Assembly (NCBI GenBank): GCA_004194705.1
Contig: SADC01001302.1
Location: 310,001 to 374,000 of the forward strand
From: Ditylenchus dipsaci
Taxonomy: Eukaryota > Nematoda > Chromadorea > Rhabditida > Anguinidae
Reading direction: 5' to 3'
DNA: 64,000 nucleotides
Position numbers and translations under genes: made by a program. Of the stretch, positions 55,047-64,000 are shown in pieces (position 1 is the first letter of the stretch; every line of letters starts with the position of its first letter). The notes beneath the pieces were generated by a model. That model saw nothing but the letters and a program-made list of their open reading frames with translations. It did no database searches and had not been told where the DNA came from.

Positions 55047-57089
55047 TAATTTACTAAAAATTATATCGTGAGAGTCATCATATCACAAATTTTGAACTGA
55101 TCAACATTAATCGAAATAAGCTTCATAATACACACGAAATTTGCTTGAGAATAATTAATAGAAAATCGAAAATTCAATTTCTTTAAGCCATCTAAAGGGG
55201 TTCAAAAAGTGGGTCAGCTAGAACCAAACCGGCAATTTGAATAGAGCATATAAAGTGGGATCGTGACTCTTTCCGAGGCTTGAACCATTTTCATAGCACT
55301 TACATCAAAACAAAGGACTTTAAAAATTATAAACACGATTTTTTTTATCACTGGATAATTATTGACCAAAAGTAATATTTACTTTTGACAAGGAAAAGGG
55401 CAAAACAATAAACTTGCAAATGCGTGTTTTTTTTCAATTCTGTTGTGTGCCCCACTTCAGGAGCCGCTCATTTGTTGTCGCGTGCACGTCACCTCACTCC
55501 ATGTTTCTTCAGCTCTCAACTCTATCTCCAAACCTTGCAGGCATTCAGTCAATGCAATTATTGAAGAGAATAACAAGCTTGTAGGCGAAAAAAGACAGAG
55601 AGTATGAGAACACTCCCTAGGCATTTCAAACCAAGGCAGCTTGTGTTCTTGTAGTTAGGCACATGAAACATGGCCAGCAGGCATCCGATATTTGCTTGCA
55701 CACTCTGTCTTGAGCACAGAGTTAGGCAGCAGCACCAGCAGCATCAACTCCAAAACTGGCAAAGACATGAAAAGAAAATCGACTAGTTGTGGCAGACATC
55801 CACTGAGATCCTCTTTTGCTTAAATCTCACTTACTTTTGCGCCTATGTGGCTACTACTAACCTCACTTTGCTCTTCATTTGGTTACAATCGAATTTAAGG
55901 CTCACCGTTTTTTCTTGAATGTAAAAAGATTTGGTCACGAGATGCAATTAAATAAACTTCCGATGCTGTACTCCTAGTTTATGGAAAGTCTCAATATTAC
56001 TTAGTTTTCACGGACCGCTAAATAACTACTCTTTCTTTTTCCACTTTTGAGTAAATTGTTGGCTGTAAGTGATCCACGGCTAGACTTGCCGTGCATGTCT
56101 CTTTAGTTTCAGCCATCTGGCTCAATTCAATATATTTTCAACGCTATTGCTTTAGCTGCCACTCATGTGCCCAACTTCACTTTTTATTATATTCCTCCTT
56201 CTTGTTTTTGTTTGTAGAGAGACTTTTTAAAAGCCTTTTTGTTGAGAAATTTAGAGCTTGTGGATAATCTCGTCACTCTGAGCTTTTTATAGATTGTTAA
56301 TGTGCTTTTATGTAGTCCTAATGTTGACTCAAAGTGTTGAAATTAATTTTAAAGTTATTTTTAATATGTTAGGAAAAATTTTGAGGTACAAAATCATTTT
56401 TCAAATTTTTCAAGAATTTGATGTATCCAATGTTTTTTCTATCACCTTGTTTTGAACCCTTTATTCTTAGAAAAAGCACTTTACAGTTGCAGACCTTGCA
56501 ACCAAGTAAATTACGCTATTCCTACTTAGGGTAACTCTTTTTTCACTTATTTTTTTGGTTTGAACGTAGTGTGCAGTGCATCCAGTCAACAACCCACGTA
56601 TTTTTGGTAATTCTCATTTGCCGAGAATTCCTCTGGGGCAGGACAACCCAAAGCAATTTCTAATGGTGTTCTAGTGCCATCTAACCACCACATTTCTATT
56701 GTTTTGGTTGTGTGCCCCAGACTGACAACATAATAATGAATGAGAAGGGCCCAGCTTTCTACCCTTACGTCACAAAACTAGCTGCAATTGGACTGAGGGG
56801 CATAAAAAAGGCTGCGCTCAAACCCCCCCCCCCATTTTCATGTCGTTGTAAAAGAAGCATTCCATGTTGGTGGCGGAAGTCTTAAATTAGAACTTCTCGT
56901 CATTTTAATCTACTTAAAGCTAGCTCTTTCAATCTTTTTAAATCATAGAGTTGCCATGTATCAGTAAAACATTTTATAATCTCTGGCACACCAAAATGTT
57001 CAAGAATTATATGTTACAGTCCATTCTCGAATAACACTTCTCCCAGGACAGGCAATTGACGGTGTTTTATCAAGAATATGGAGTACCAC
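55047..57089. other. Long intergenic stretch, no gene seen
   Basis: Upstream of EPS15. Higher complexity than other gaps (about 55450-56250 has fewer A/T runs), which could mean untranslated or regulatory sequence. No frame or exon chain with a recognisable domain. Confidence 0.35.
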
Positions 57090-57200
57090 TACAGTCAAGT
57101 CTTGATATAATACATTTTCTGGAACGAGCCATTGCATGTGTTATATTAAGAGTAGTGTTGTATCGAAGTGATGTAATATACATAGAGTAGCCTTTACTTG
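57090..57200. mobile_element. pogo-type repeat scrap
   Basis: TACAGTCAAGTCTTGATATAATACATTTTCTGGAACGAGCC resembles the left end of the CAGTCGACTCTCGATATAACG family. A mirrored TTGTATCGAAGTGATGTAATATAC follows within 100 bp. Confidence 0.5.
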
Positions 57201-57299
57201 TAATTTATTGTGTTTTTGTAATTTCTTCCCTTCCCAAAAGTGAAAAAAAATATATTTACTGTGTATTTTTTCGAATGTCGTCTGAGGGCAATATTTTGT

Positions 57300-57480
57300 T
57301 GACAACCTGCTGTTGTGATGTGCAGGTTCGACAAATGTGCCCTAAAAGGGCACAAGTCAGGCACACCGTATTTTTGAAAAAAATGTGCCCTAACAAGCAC
57401 AATGTGCCCTTTTTAGGGCACATATTTTTTTCCAACTGTGAAAGTAATAAAAAGGGCACATTTGTCGAACACTGGTGATG
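57300..57480. mobile_element. MITE built on GTGCCCT repeats
   Basis: GGTTCGACAAATGTGCCCTAAAAG (57325) and the mirrored AAGGGCACATTTGTCGAACAC (57453) bracket further AGGGCACA / TGTGCCCT copies. Opposed frames across it are shadows of the repeat. Confidence 0.65.
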
Positions 57481-57489
57481 TGAACAAGA

Positions 57490-57740
57490 CTTTAAAGTTG
57501 GATTATAAACATATAGATCAGAATTTCTAAATTTATTTAAAAAATTTCCTAAAATTGTTGTGTAATAAAAATGATCAGGTTTTCTCTGGTTGTCTTGTTT
57601 CCTTACGCCTCCGTTTTTAGGACGTTTTTTGGATAAATTTATTAATAATAATTCTATTGTTCCAACTTTGAAGTCTGCACAAGTTCTGTTTAATTTACAA
57701 CACCGAGCTGTCAACAAAATATGGCTATAAAAAGACATTT
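57490..57740. mobile_element. Decayed copy of the 5337/7120 MITE family
   Basis: Shares TCAGAATTTCTAAAT and, mirrored, CTGCACAAGTTCTGTTTAATT-ACAACACCGAGCTGTCAACAAAATATGGCT with the intronic copies in the importin-alpha gene. Confidence 0.5.
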
Positions 57741-58782
57741 AAAAAGCTTAACTTTAGGTACATTTTGTCACTTTTGTGGAAAGGAAAAATTACAAGTAAT
57801 ACGGTAAATCCTTTTGTGTTACGCTGTGTTTGCTATTATTTTTTATGTATTTTAGTGGCTTTGTATTAATTTTCGCCATGAAATCACATTCGGCCATAAA
57901 TTGTCTAGCTGATACTCAGCAGTTTTTGTAAAAAAGTGGAATTAAATTTTGGCCCGCCTAGCTTCCATTAGTTAGTGTTGAGGGTAAAAAGAGAAAATGT
58001 TCCTGCTGCCATGCTTGCCATCCATTCATTGCCCGGAATGGAGTAATTAATGTTGTTGTGTTGAGCATCCATTCCCTGTTCAACCTTCTTCTTCTATATT
58101 TTACTCAACTACCACTGGCGCAAAAAGTGGGCTTTTATTGGGGGATAAAAGAGACGTAGTGGGCATAGAGGGGTATTACGCCATTTATTTCATTACTTTG
58201 CTAAAGGCGACTTGCTTTGAAATTCAAGGCAATACCCTCCCCTTCTTCGGGGCTGAAAACAAATAAGTCAAGCAGAGAGAACTTTGCTTTTCAGGAAAGA
58301 AGCCAAGGAGGTATTGATTCGACAGTAGCTTTAGTGGCTGAGACAGCTACTGGTTGCTTTATTTGGGGTTGAGGCCATTATTTGAATTTTCCGGTCAAGA
58401 ATCTATGAAAAGAAGCCTTTTTGCGACACTCTGCACAAATTCCAAGATACGGAAACAGGGTAGAGCCCTGTCATTGTAAAATCTGTCTAAAAATTTAAAC
58501 CGATTTTAAAGAGGCATCGCCATCGTTGGCTTAACATTTGACTGTATAATCATTTAAGTGAACTATCGAGTCTCTACCGAGTGTTTAAAATTTTATTCTA
58601 TTTACAAATCTGATTTTTTTTCAGGGAGCAGTGTTCTTCGCTGCTTATCTCTGAACCATGATCGTTCATTAGTCAAACAATGCATTTATTGTAGTTATAC
58701 GATTTCAAACCTTTAGTCTATTTATTGAAAATATATGTTCCTCTTATTGTTTTGATTAGTTGCTATTAAATAGTGGCCGAAA
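57741..58782. other. Upstream region of the kinesin gene
   Basis: No coding exon recognised. Presumably the promoter and leader of the gene starting at 58783. A TTTTTTTCAGGGAGC acceptor-like site at 58613-58625 may mark a leader exon. Confidence 0.35.
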
Positions 58783-60783
58783 ATGACGTCAGTGAAGGTG
58801 GTTGTCCGGCTTCGGCCTTTCAACACGCGAGAGATGGACTTGAATGCCAAATGTGTGGTGGAAATTGCTGACAAAAGCACCTGTAAGTCGAAAGGATTAT
58901 TTTTGAACAGATCTTAGAGTCTGGTCCACACTAAGTTTCTTTTATAAAGTATATAAGGGGTCATTTAGATATAACCAGTGGAACCAACCAACCGCACAAA
59001 TTCGAGTATGACCACTCTTATTGGTCCATGGACAAGAAAGAGCCACAGTATGCCAGCCAGGAAAAAGTATACAATGATTTAGGAGTGGAAATGCTGGATC
59101 ATGCCTTCCAAGGGTAGATAATTTTTTTGTTTTTGTAAACTGTAAGTAAATTCGTCACTTTTTAGGTATAATGTGTGCATATTTGCTTATGGACAGACGG
59201 GCTCAGGAAAGAGCTACACCATGATGGGTAAACCAAATGATCCTGAGGAGATGGGCTTAATCCCCAGACTGTGCCATGAACTTTTCCAGAAGATTGAGCA
59301 GCAAAGCGACGAACATCTCAAGTATTCGGTTGAGGTTGGTAGTTAAATTGAATGCTATAAAATAAAGTGGTATTTTTTTCAATATTTCTGCAGTAAATTT
59401 TTCAAAATACAAAAATATTAAAAAACTAAAAAATCCGAAATTTTGGATGGTTCAGTCAGATGAGATTTAAAAAATCTAAATTTCCAAACAAATTAAGGTA
59501 TCTTACATGGAGATCTACTGCGAAAAGGTTAGGGACCTGCTCAGCCCCAAAAACACCGACAATTTACGAGTCCGAGAACATCCTCTACTCGGTCCCTATG
59601 TTGACAACCTAGAAAAAATGGCTGTTTGCACCTATGAAGACATCTTCGACCTAATGGACGCTGGCAACAAGGCCAGAACTGTGGCTGCTACTAACATGAA
59701 CTCTACTTCCAGTCGTTCTCATGCTGTGTTTACAATTGTGCTGACCCAGAAACAGCATGATATACCCACAAACTTGGACACTGAAAAAGTATCAAAGATT
59801 TCTTTGGTAGATTTGGCTGGTAGTGAAAGAGCTCAATCCACTGGAGCAGAAGGCCAACGACTCAAAGAGGGGGCCAACATTAATAAGAGTTTGACCACTT
59901 TGGGTCTGGTAATTTCCAAATTGGCTGATGAGGTAGATATTATGCAACAGTTTAAAAAATTTAAATTATCATTTATAGTCGAGCAAAAAAAAAGGCAAAG
60001 GAGCTAGATCGGTAGTGCCCTACAGAGACTCAGTTTTGACCTGGTTGTTGAGAGAAAATCTAGGTGGAAACTCTAAAACCGCGATGATTGCTGCCTTAAG
60101 TCCAGCAGATGTCAATTTCGATGAGACACTCAGCACTTTGAGGTAGGAAACAGCTTTATTGTGAAGTCAGCAAAGATTGTATTGTTTCAATGGTTTAGAT
60201 ATGCAGATAGAGCCAAACAGATTGTGTGCCGTGCCAAAGTCAATGAAGATCCTAATGCTAAACTTATTCGGGAATTGAAAGAAGAAGTGCTAAGACTTAA
60301 AAGCATTTTGGTGCAAAGAGGAATTGAGGTAGTCACAAAACATAATTATTTAATTTTTGTGATTAGGTGATTTGTAATTTTTTACACAAGGTTATACAGA
60401 TGTAAACTCATTGATTTAGGTCACCGAAAGTGGTGAGCCTACAGCCAATTCCAACGCTCGTGCCTTTTACTCAGAGGAAGACACCATCGAACAGCTGAAA
60501 ACATCTGAAAAGCTTATTGCTCAGCTAAATGAGACCTGGGAGGAGAAAGTGCGCAAGACAGAAGACATCAAGTATATTTTACTTCTAAAATCTCACAATC
60601 CGAAAACCAAAATTATAGGAAAATACGAGAAGAAGAGCTTCGCGAAATGGGTCTTGCCACATCTGCTGATGGATCTACTCTTGGTGTTTTCTCACCTAAA
60701 AAGTCACCTCACTTGGTCAATCTTAACGAAGATCCACTGATGTCTGAGTGCTTGCTCTACTATTTGAAAGAAGGAATCACAAG
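58783..60783 (+). CDS. Kinesin-3 (KIF1/UNC-104 type), motor and neck, 3' end not seen
   Basis: Plus-end-directed microtubule motor for vesicle transport. Exons: 58783-58882, 58969-59113, 59166-59334, 59498-59932, 59979-60142, 60199-60328, 60420-60571, 60619-60783. Start [19 protein letters not shown]-loop [16 protein letters not shown]. Switch [14 protein letters not shown]. Switch [19 protein letters not shown]. Lysine-rich loop 12 ([18 protein letters not shown]), the KIF1 hallmark. Then [27 protein letters not shown] and the neck [18 protein letters not shown]. The last exon reaches [16 protein letters not shown], the first strand of the FHA domain, and ends at a GT. No FHA remainder, coiled coil or PH domain is found to 64000. 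Either a very long intron follows or the gene is cut short. All exon phases join cleanly. Confidence 0.93.
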
Positions 60784-61034
60784 GTTGGTATTTATAGGGA
60801 AACCTCACTAACTGAACAATCGAATTTACAAATTAGAAGAGAATATCGTATGACCTCTGCTTATTCGTCAGTCTTCGAGTGGTATCGGAAAATCCATCCA
60901 TGTCGGATTAACACTCTAAGCACTGATTGTAGTAATTTTTTCCATAGCACATTCACATCACAAAATATATGAATTTTTAAACCGAAAAATTATATTTATT
61001 CTCTCATTGGGACCTATAGTGCATACATGTACTA

Positions 61035-61462
61035 CAGTCGAACCTGGATAACCGGACACCCCAAAAAGTTCGTTCCTCAGCTGGGTCCGACACTTTTTTA
61101 GACCTTTTTTCGAATGTTTTTGTCAATTCTGTTTTGACATTCTGGTCGCAAATATCGCAAGGATGCCGATTTTACCGATAGTTTTTCAAAATCCAAAAAC
61201 TTTTCAATCTTAAAAATGCAAAACCTGGAAAACCGGACACCCTTTTTCAGAAATAGGTGTCCGGTTATCCAGGTTTTGCTTTTTTAGATTAAAAAGTTTT
61301 TGGATTTTAAAAAACGATCGGCAAAATCGTTTTTCCGTGCGATATTTGCGACCACACTGTAAAAATAGAATTGACAAAAACATTCAAAAAGAGGTTTAAA
61401 AAAAGTTTCCGACCCAGCTGGGGAACAAACTTAAGGGGTGTCCGGTTATCCAGGTCCCACTG
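61035..61462. mobile_element. pogo-type MITE, 428 bp, with central hairpin
   Basis: CAGTCGAACCTGGATAACCGGACACC at the left and GGTGTCCGGTTATCCAGGTCCCACTG at the right, TA on both sides. The centre (61190-61290) is a second palindrome carrying the same ACCTGGAAAACCGGACACC phrase. Located about 250 bp after the last kinesin exon seen. Confidence 0.85.
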
Positions 61463-61464
61463 TA

Positions 61465-62125
61465 TATTGAAAACGGGCATATTAAAATTTTGCCGCAAAA
61501 GGTCATAATATTGCATCCAATAGCTGAGAGTTCGCCGCAATTGTATTTTGCCACAAAACGTTGGAATCTTGGCGTGAATAGTTGGAAGTTTGGCGCAAAT
61601 AGTCACAAATTCGCCTCAACAGAAGATAATATTTTTTAGTGCAAACAGCTTCTTTAAAAAAATTCAATTCTTTGAGAAAAAAGAAGCAGACAAACACCGG
61701 TTTATATGAGTGAGATCAAAATCTTTAATGAAGTTCCTCTCTTGAGCAGCTCTCTGATGTTTCGAGATGATAAATGTATTAGTAAACTAGGTTCGAATCA
61801 AACAATCAGCTCATATCTGGAGACATGCATCGTAATCGTTTGGAAAAGATCAAATATTGATTTCCTCTGGCTCACAGCCCCAAAATTAGCTAAAGTTTCG
61901 GCTATAAATTTTGGAGTAAGAGAATAATGATTTGTCGGCAAACAAACATGCATGAGTTGAAAATTTGTTTATAAAAGTGAAATATAAATTGATGTACATC
62001 AGTGGGATCGAACCGGAAAAATTTAGAAAATAAATAAATTCGGGCAAAAAAGGGTTAAAAGTCACCAAAACGAGTCTATTTTCAGCAGACTACTCAAAAT
62101 ATTGAGAATAAATAAAAAATCAACT
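61465..62125. other. Intergenic or kinesin intron, no gene seen
   Basis: Mirrored phrases AATTTTGCCGCAAAAGG / GTATTTTGCCACAAAACG suggest another decayed repeat at 61480-61615. No FHA or other kinesin exon is recognisable. Confidence 0.35.
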
Positions 62126-63042
62126 TTAATCATTCTTATCTTCCTTCTTACAGAGCGGACATGTTGCGTTCTTTTTAAACCATTTGTCTACACATTTTTT
62201 ATGATACACATGTTCACATTTCAAGCTTTTTATTTCTGCTAAACCATGCAGACCTTTTATGCAAATGCAACATTTGTTTTGAATATCTTCAATATTTTTT
62301 CTATCGGGCAGATTTTTTAAAGCTTTAATTTCAAGAATAGTTTTTTCAAACTGCTGTATGACCTCTTCCTGTACTTCCTTTATTCCCGCGAATTCTTCTT
62401 GTTTTAGATCCCAGAATGTTTCGATGACTGCACGACTTGTTGCTAATCATTTCTTTTTTTTTCCTTCAACATCATGTAAAAAATCTTTCAATATTTTCGA
62501 CAAAGGAGCATAGTTTTCAAAGTTTTCGTTGTTACAAACTGCTTTGTCAGCTTCTTTACAGCCTTGATTTATCAAGTATTTTAAATTTTGTAAACACAAA
62601 TTTGTAATTGCGTATTTGATAGCATCCATGAATCCTAATTGTTTCCAGGGATATGAAATCTTAGCCACTTTTTTAAACAAAAATTCAAAAGCTTTGGTGG
62701 AAAAGCAACCATTTTTTGCACGTAATCTTGAGCTACTTCTATCCAGTCTTTAAAATTTTCGGCAGTAGTTATTGGACTTTTATTTTTTTTCGCTTTTAAA
62801 TTCTCCACGCTTACAAATATTTCGTCTTTTTTCAAATTTTCTATTTCAGTGAAAAAGGTATACGCATTTTTTATGTCTTCAGCTGATTCGTCAGCCTGCA
62901 ATTCTAACTGCACTGAATTCTTATGACCTTCATCACTATGCTTTTGGTTGATATGATGTGCTTTTTGAAATATGTCATATAGTGCTAAGAAATGTAGTTG
63001 CTGTCGGCATGTTGTTAAAAAATTTGGAAAGCTTCTAAACAC
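62126..63042 (-). CDS. RING-H2 finger protein, unknown N-terminal region
   Basis: Likely E3 ubiquitin ligase. The C-terminus (62126-62310) is a RING-H2: CCICIKG, then LKCEHVYHKKCVDKWF and ATCPLCKKEDKND before the stop. The spacing is C-x2-C, C-x-H-x2-H-x2-C, C-x2-C. Before it lies a helix-prone stretch (EVQEEVIQQFEKTILEIKAL). The N-terminal two thirds (from 63042, MFRSFPNFLTTCRQQLHFLA) is Lys/Glu-rich without a known domain. The frame shifts in the T/A run near 62685 and again in the A-run and following bases near 62440-62460. No GT/AG introns are visible, so it reads as a single exon with indels. Codon use is A/T-biased like its surroundings. It lies antisense to the kinesin gene and could sit inside a kinesin intron. 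Confidence 0.72.
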
Positions 63043-64000
63043 ATTTTTCTTTAGTGAATCTGGTTCTTTTTTGCTTTAGTTTTCCCTTTTGTTGTTTTTT
63101 TGTAGCCTTTTTGCTTGTGATTAATCGCCGGTTAGGCTCGCGTACGCTAGTACGGATTCAAACATATTCTGCGAACTACAAAATAGTAACAAATGTTTTT
63201 TACGTCCGTCCTAACGTCCGCTGATCTACTCAGCGTACAAGCACAAGCCAAAAAAATAACAGGGGAGACCAACGCAAAAATGGGCCATATTCGGCATGAG
63301 GGATTACATTTGAGACATAACTACTCTTAAACGACAAATTCGCCAACCACTAAACTTGTGTATGACAGAACACAAATTGGCCACCACAAATACCGAAAAA
63401 GATCTAACAGCGTGACTTCCCAAAAGTAATAAATGTAATTAATATGAATTTTTCAAATGTCGCTTTAAAGGACCATGGTTTTGACGATTGTCCCCCCGCC
63501 AATTCAATTTTTTTTCCAAATCATTGAACTTCTGTGCGGAATTTTCGTGCAGAATTTCAAGTCGTATAAACAATATCAATATCATAAAGCGATATTTCTG
63601 GGACAAATGGTCTAAAATTGATTTAGGCACCTCAAGTATTTTTTTATTTTTGAAATTTTAGTCAAAATTTTTTTCACTTCAAAATCTCATCATACATTGG
63701 ATATTTGACATTGAAAATGTTTTTTACCCAAATGTCCTTTTTAATAAACATTGATGCATGGGGCTTAGATGGGGCTTAGAGATGCGCGCACTCACTTACC
63801 TTAGACATTTTCGAGCAAGACTCTCGATTAAAAATGCATATAGTGGCTCTTTTTGCCCAGCTCTAATGACTAAAACAGGGTAGAATACCTTAATACAAGG
63901 TTTACCTTGGTCCTCCAAGGCAAAAAGTCATATCTTGGTCAAATTTTTTTTTTCAAAAATCAATTTTTTATGTTGCAAAGTGCTACAAAATAACTTTTTT
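63043..64000. other. Right-edge region, repeats only
   Basis: Contains AAAGGACCATGGTTTTGACG and GTCCCCCCGCCAATTCAATTT (63470-63530), the left end of the GGACCAT MITE family. AACAGGGGAGACCAACGC (63260) recalls the Merlin-monomer phrase AACAGGGGGGACCAAGGC. No gene seen. Confidence 0.45.

Noticed and set aside
57194..57738. Overlapping frames with CPKKGT/CALLGH repeats that look Cys-rich
   Set aside because: They are six-frame translations of GTGCCCT/AGGGCAC repeats in a MITE, not a Cys-rich protein.

Overview
This is a eukaryotic, AT-rich (mostly 65-70% A+T) genomic window. Coding exons are short, with many introns of only about 40-60 bp, and the gaps are packed with inverted-repeat transposons. 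The gene content points to a nematode: a transthyretin-like (TTL) secreted protein, a class-2 lipase with signal peptide, and small cysteine-containing secreted proteins, alongside conserved animal housekeeping genes. The clade cannot be fixed from the sequence alone.

Layout: 1-4.2 kb holds Tigger/pogo-type elements and little else. 4.2-9.4 kb (+) is a divergent importin-alpha gene whose introns hold several MITEs. 11.4-11.75 kb (-) is a small secreted Cys-containing protein; 12 kb holds a second TA-flanked element with a transposase fragment. 14.8-16.2 kb (-) is an unrecognised Cys-rich protein. 17.7-19.5 kb (-) is a class-2 lipase. 20.3-26.9 kb is a three-layer nested insertion: a hAT transposase remnant, split at a TA by a MITE, which is itself split (8-bp target duplication) by five head-to-tail Merlin-type elements. 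27.8-35.2 kb (-) is one TTL gene whose 6.9-kb intron contains a palindrome of about 5 kb, each arm of which is again a palindrome. That structure carries four copies of a small secreted Cys-rich peptide gene arranged (-)(+)...(-)(+) around shared symmetrical promoters.

The right half is richer in conventional genes: dienelactone hydrolase (37.7-38.7 kb, +), ERMP1-type ER metallopeptidase (38.9-45.2 kb, -), a short-chain dehydrogenase (46.6-48.3 kb, -), EPS15 (51.4-55.0 kb, -), the N-terminal half of a KIF1/UNC-104 kinesin (58.8-60.8 kb, +) and a RING-H2 protein (62.1-63.0 kb, -). Neighbours do not form one pathway. EPS15 (clathrin adaptor), KIF1 (vesicle motor), ERMP1 (ER protease) and importin-alpha (nuclear import) are independent cellular genes.

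Almost every conserved gene contains one or more single-base frame breaks while keeping splice sites and catalytic motifs. This looks more like uncorrected indels in the assembly than mass pseudogene formation. Exon edges given here were read by eye from GT/AG signals and conserved motifs and may be a few bases off.
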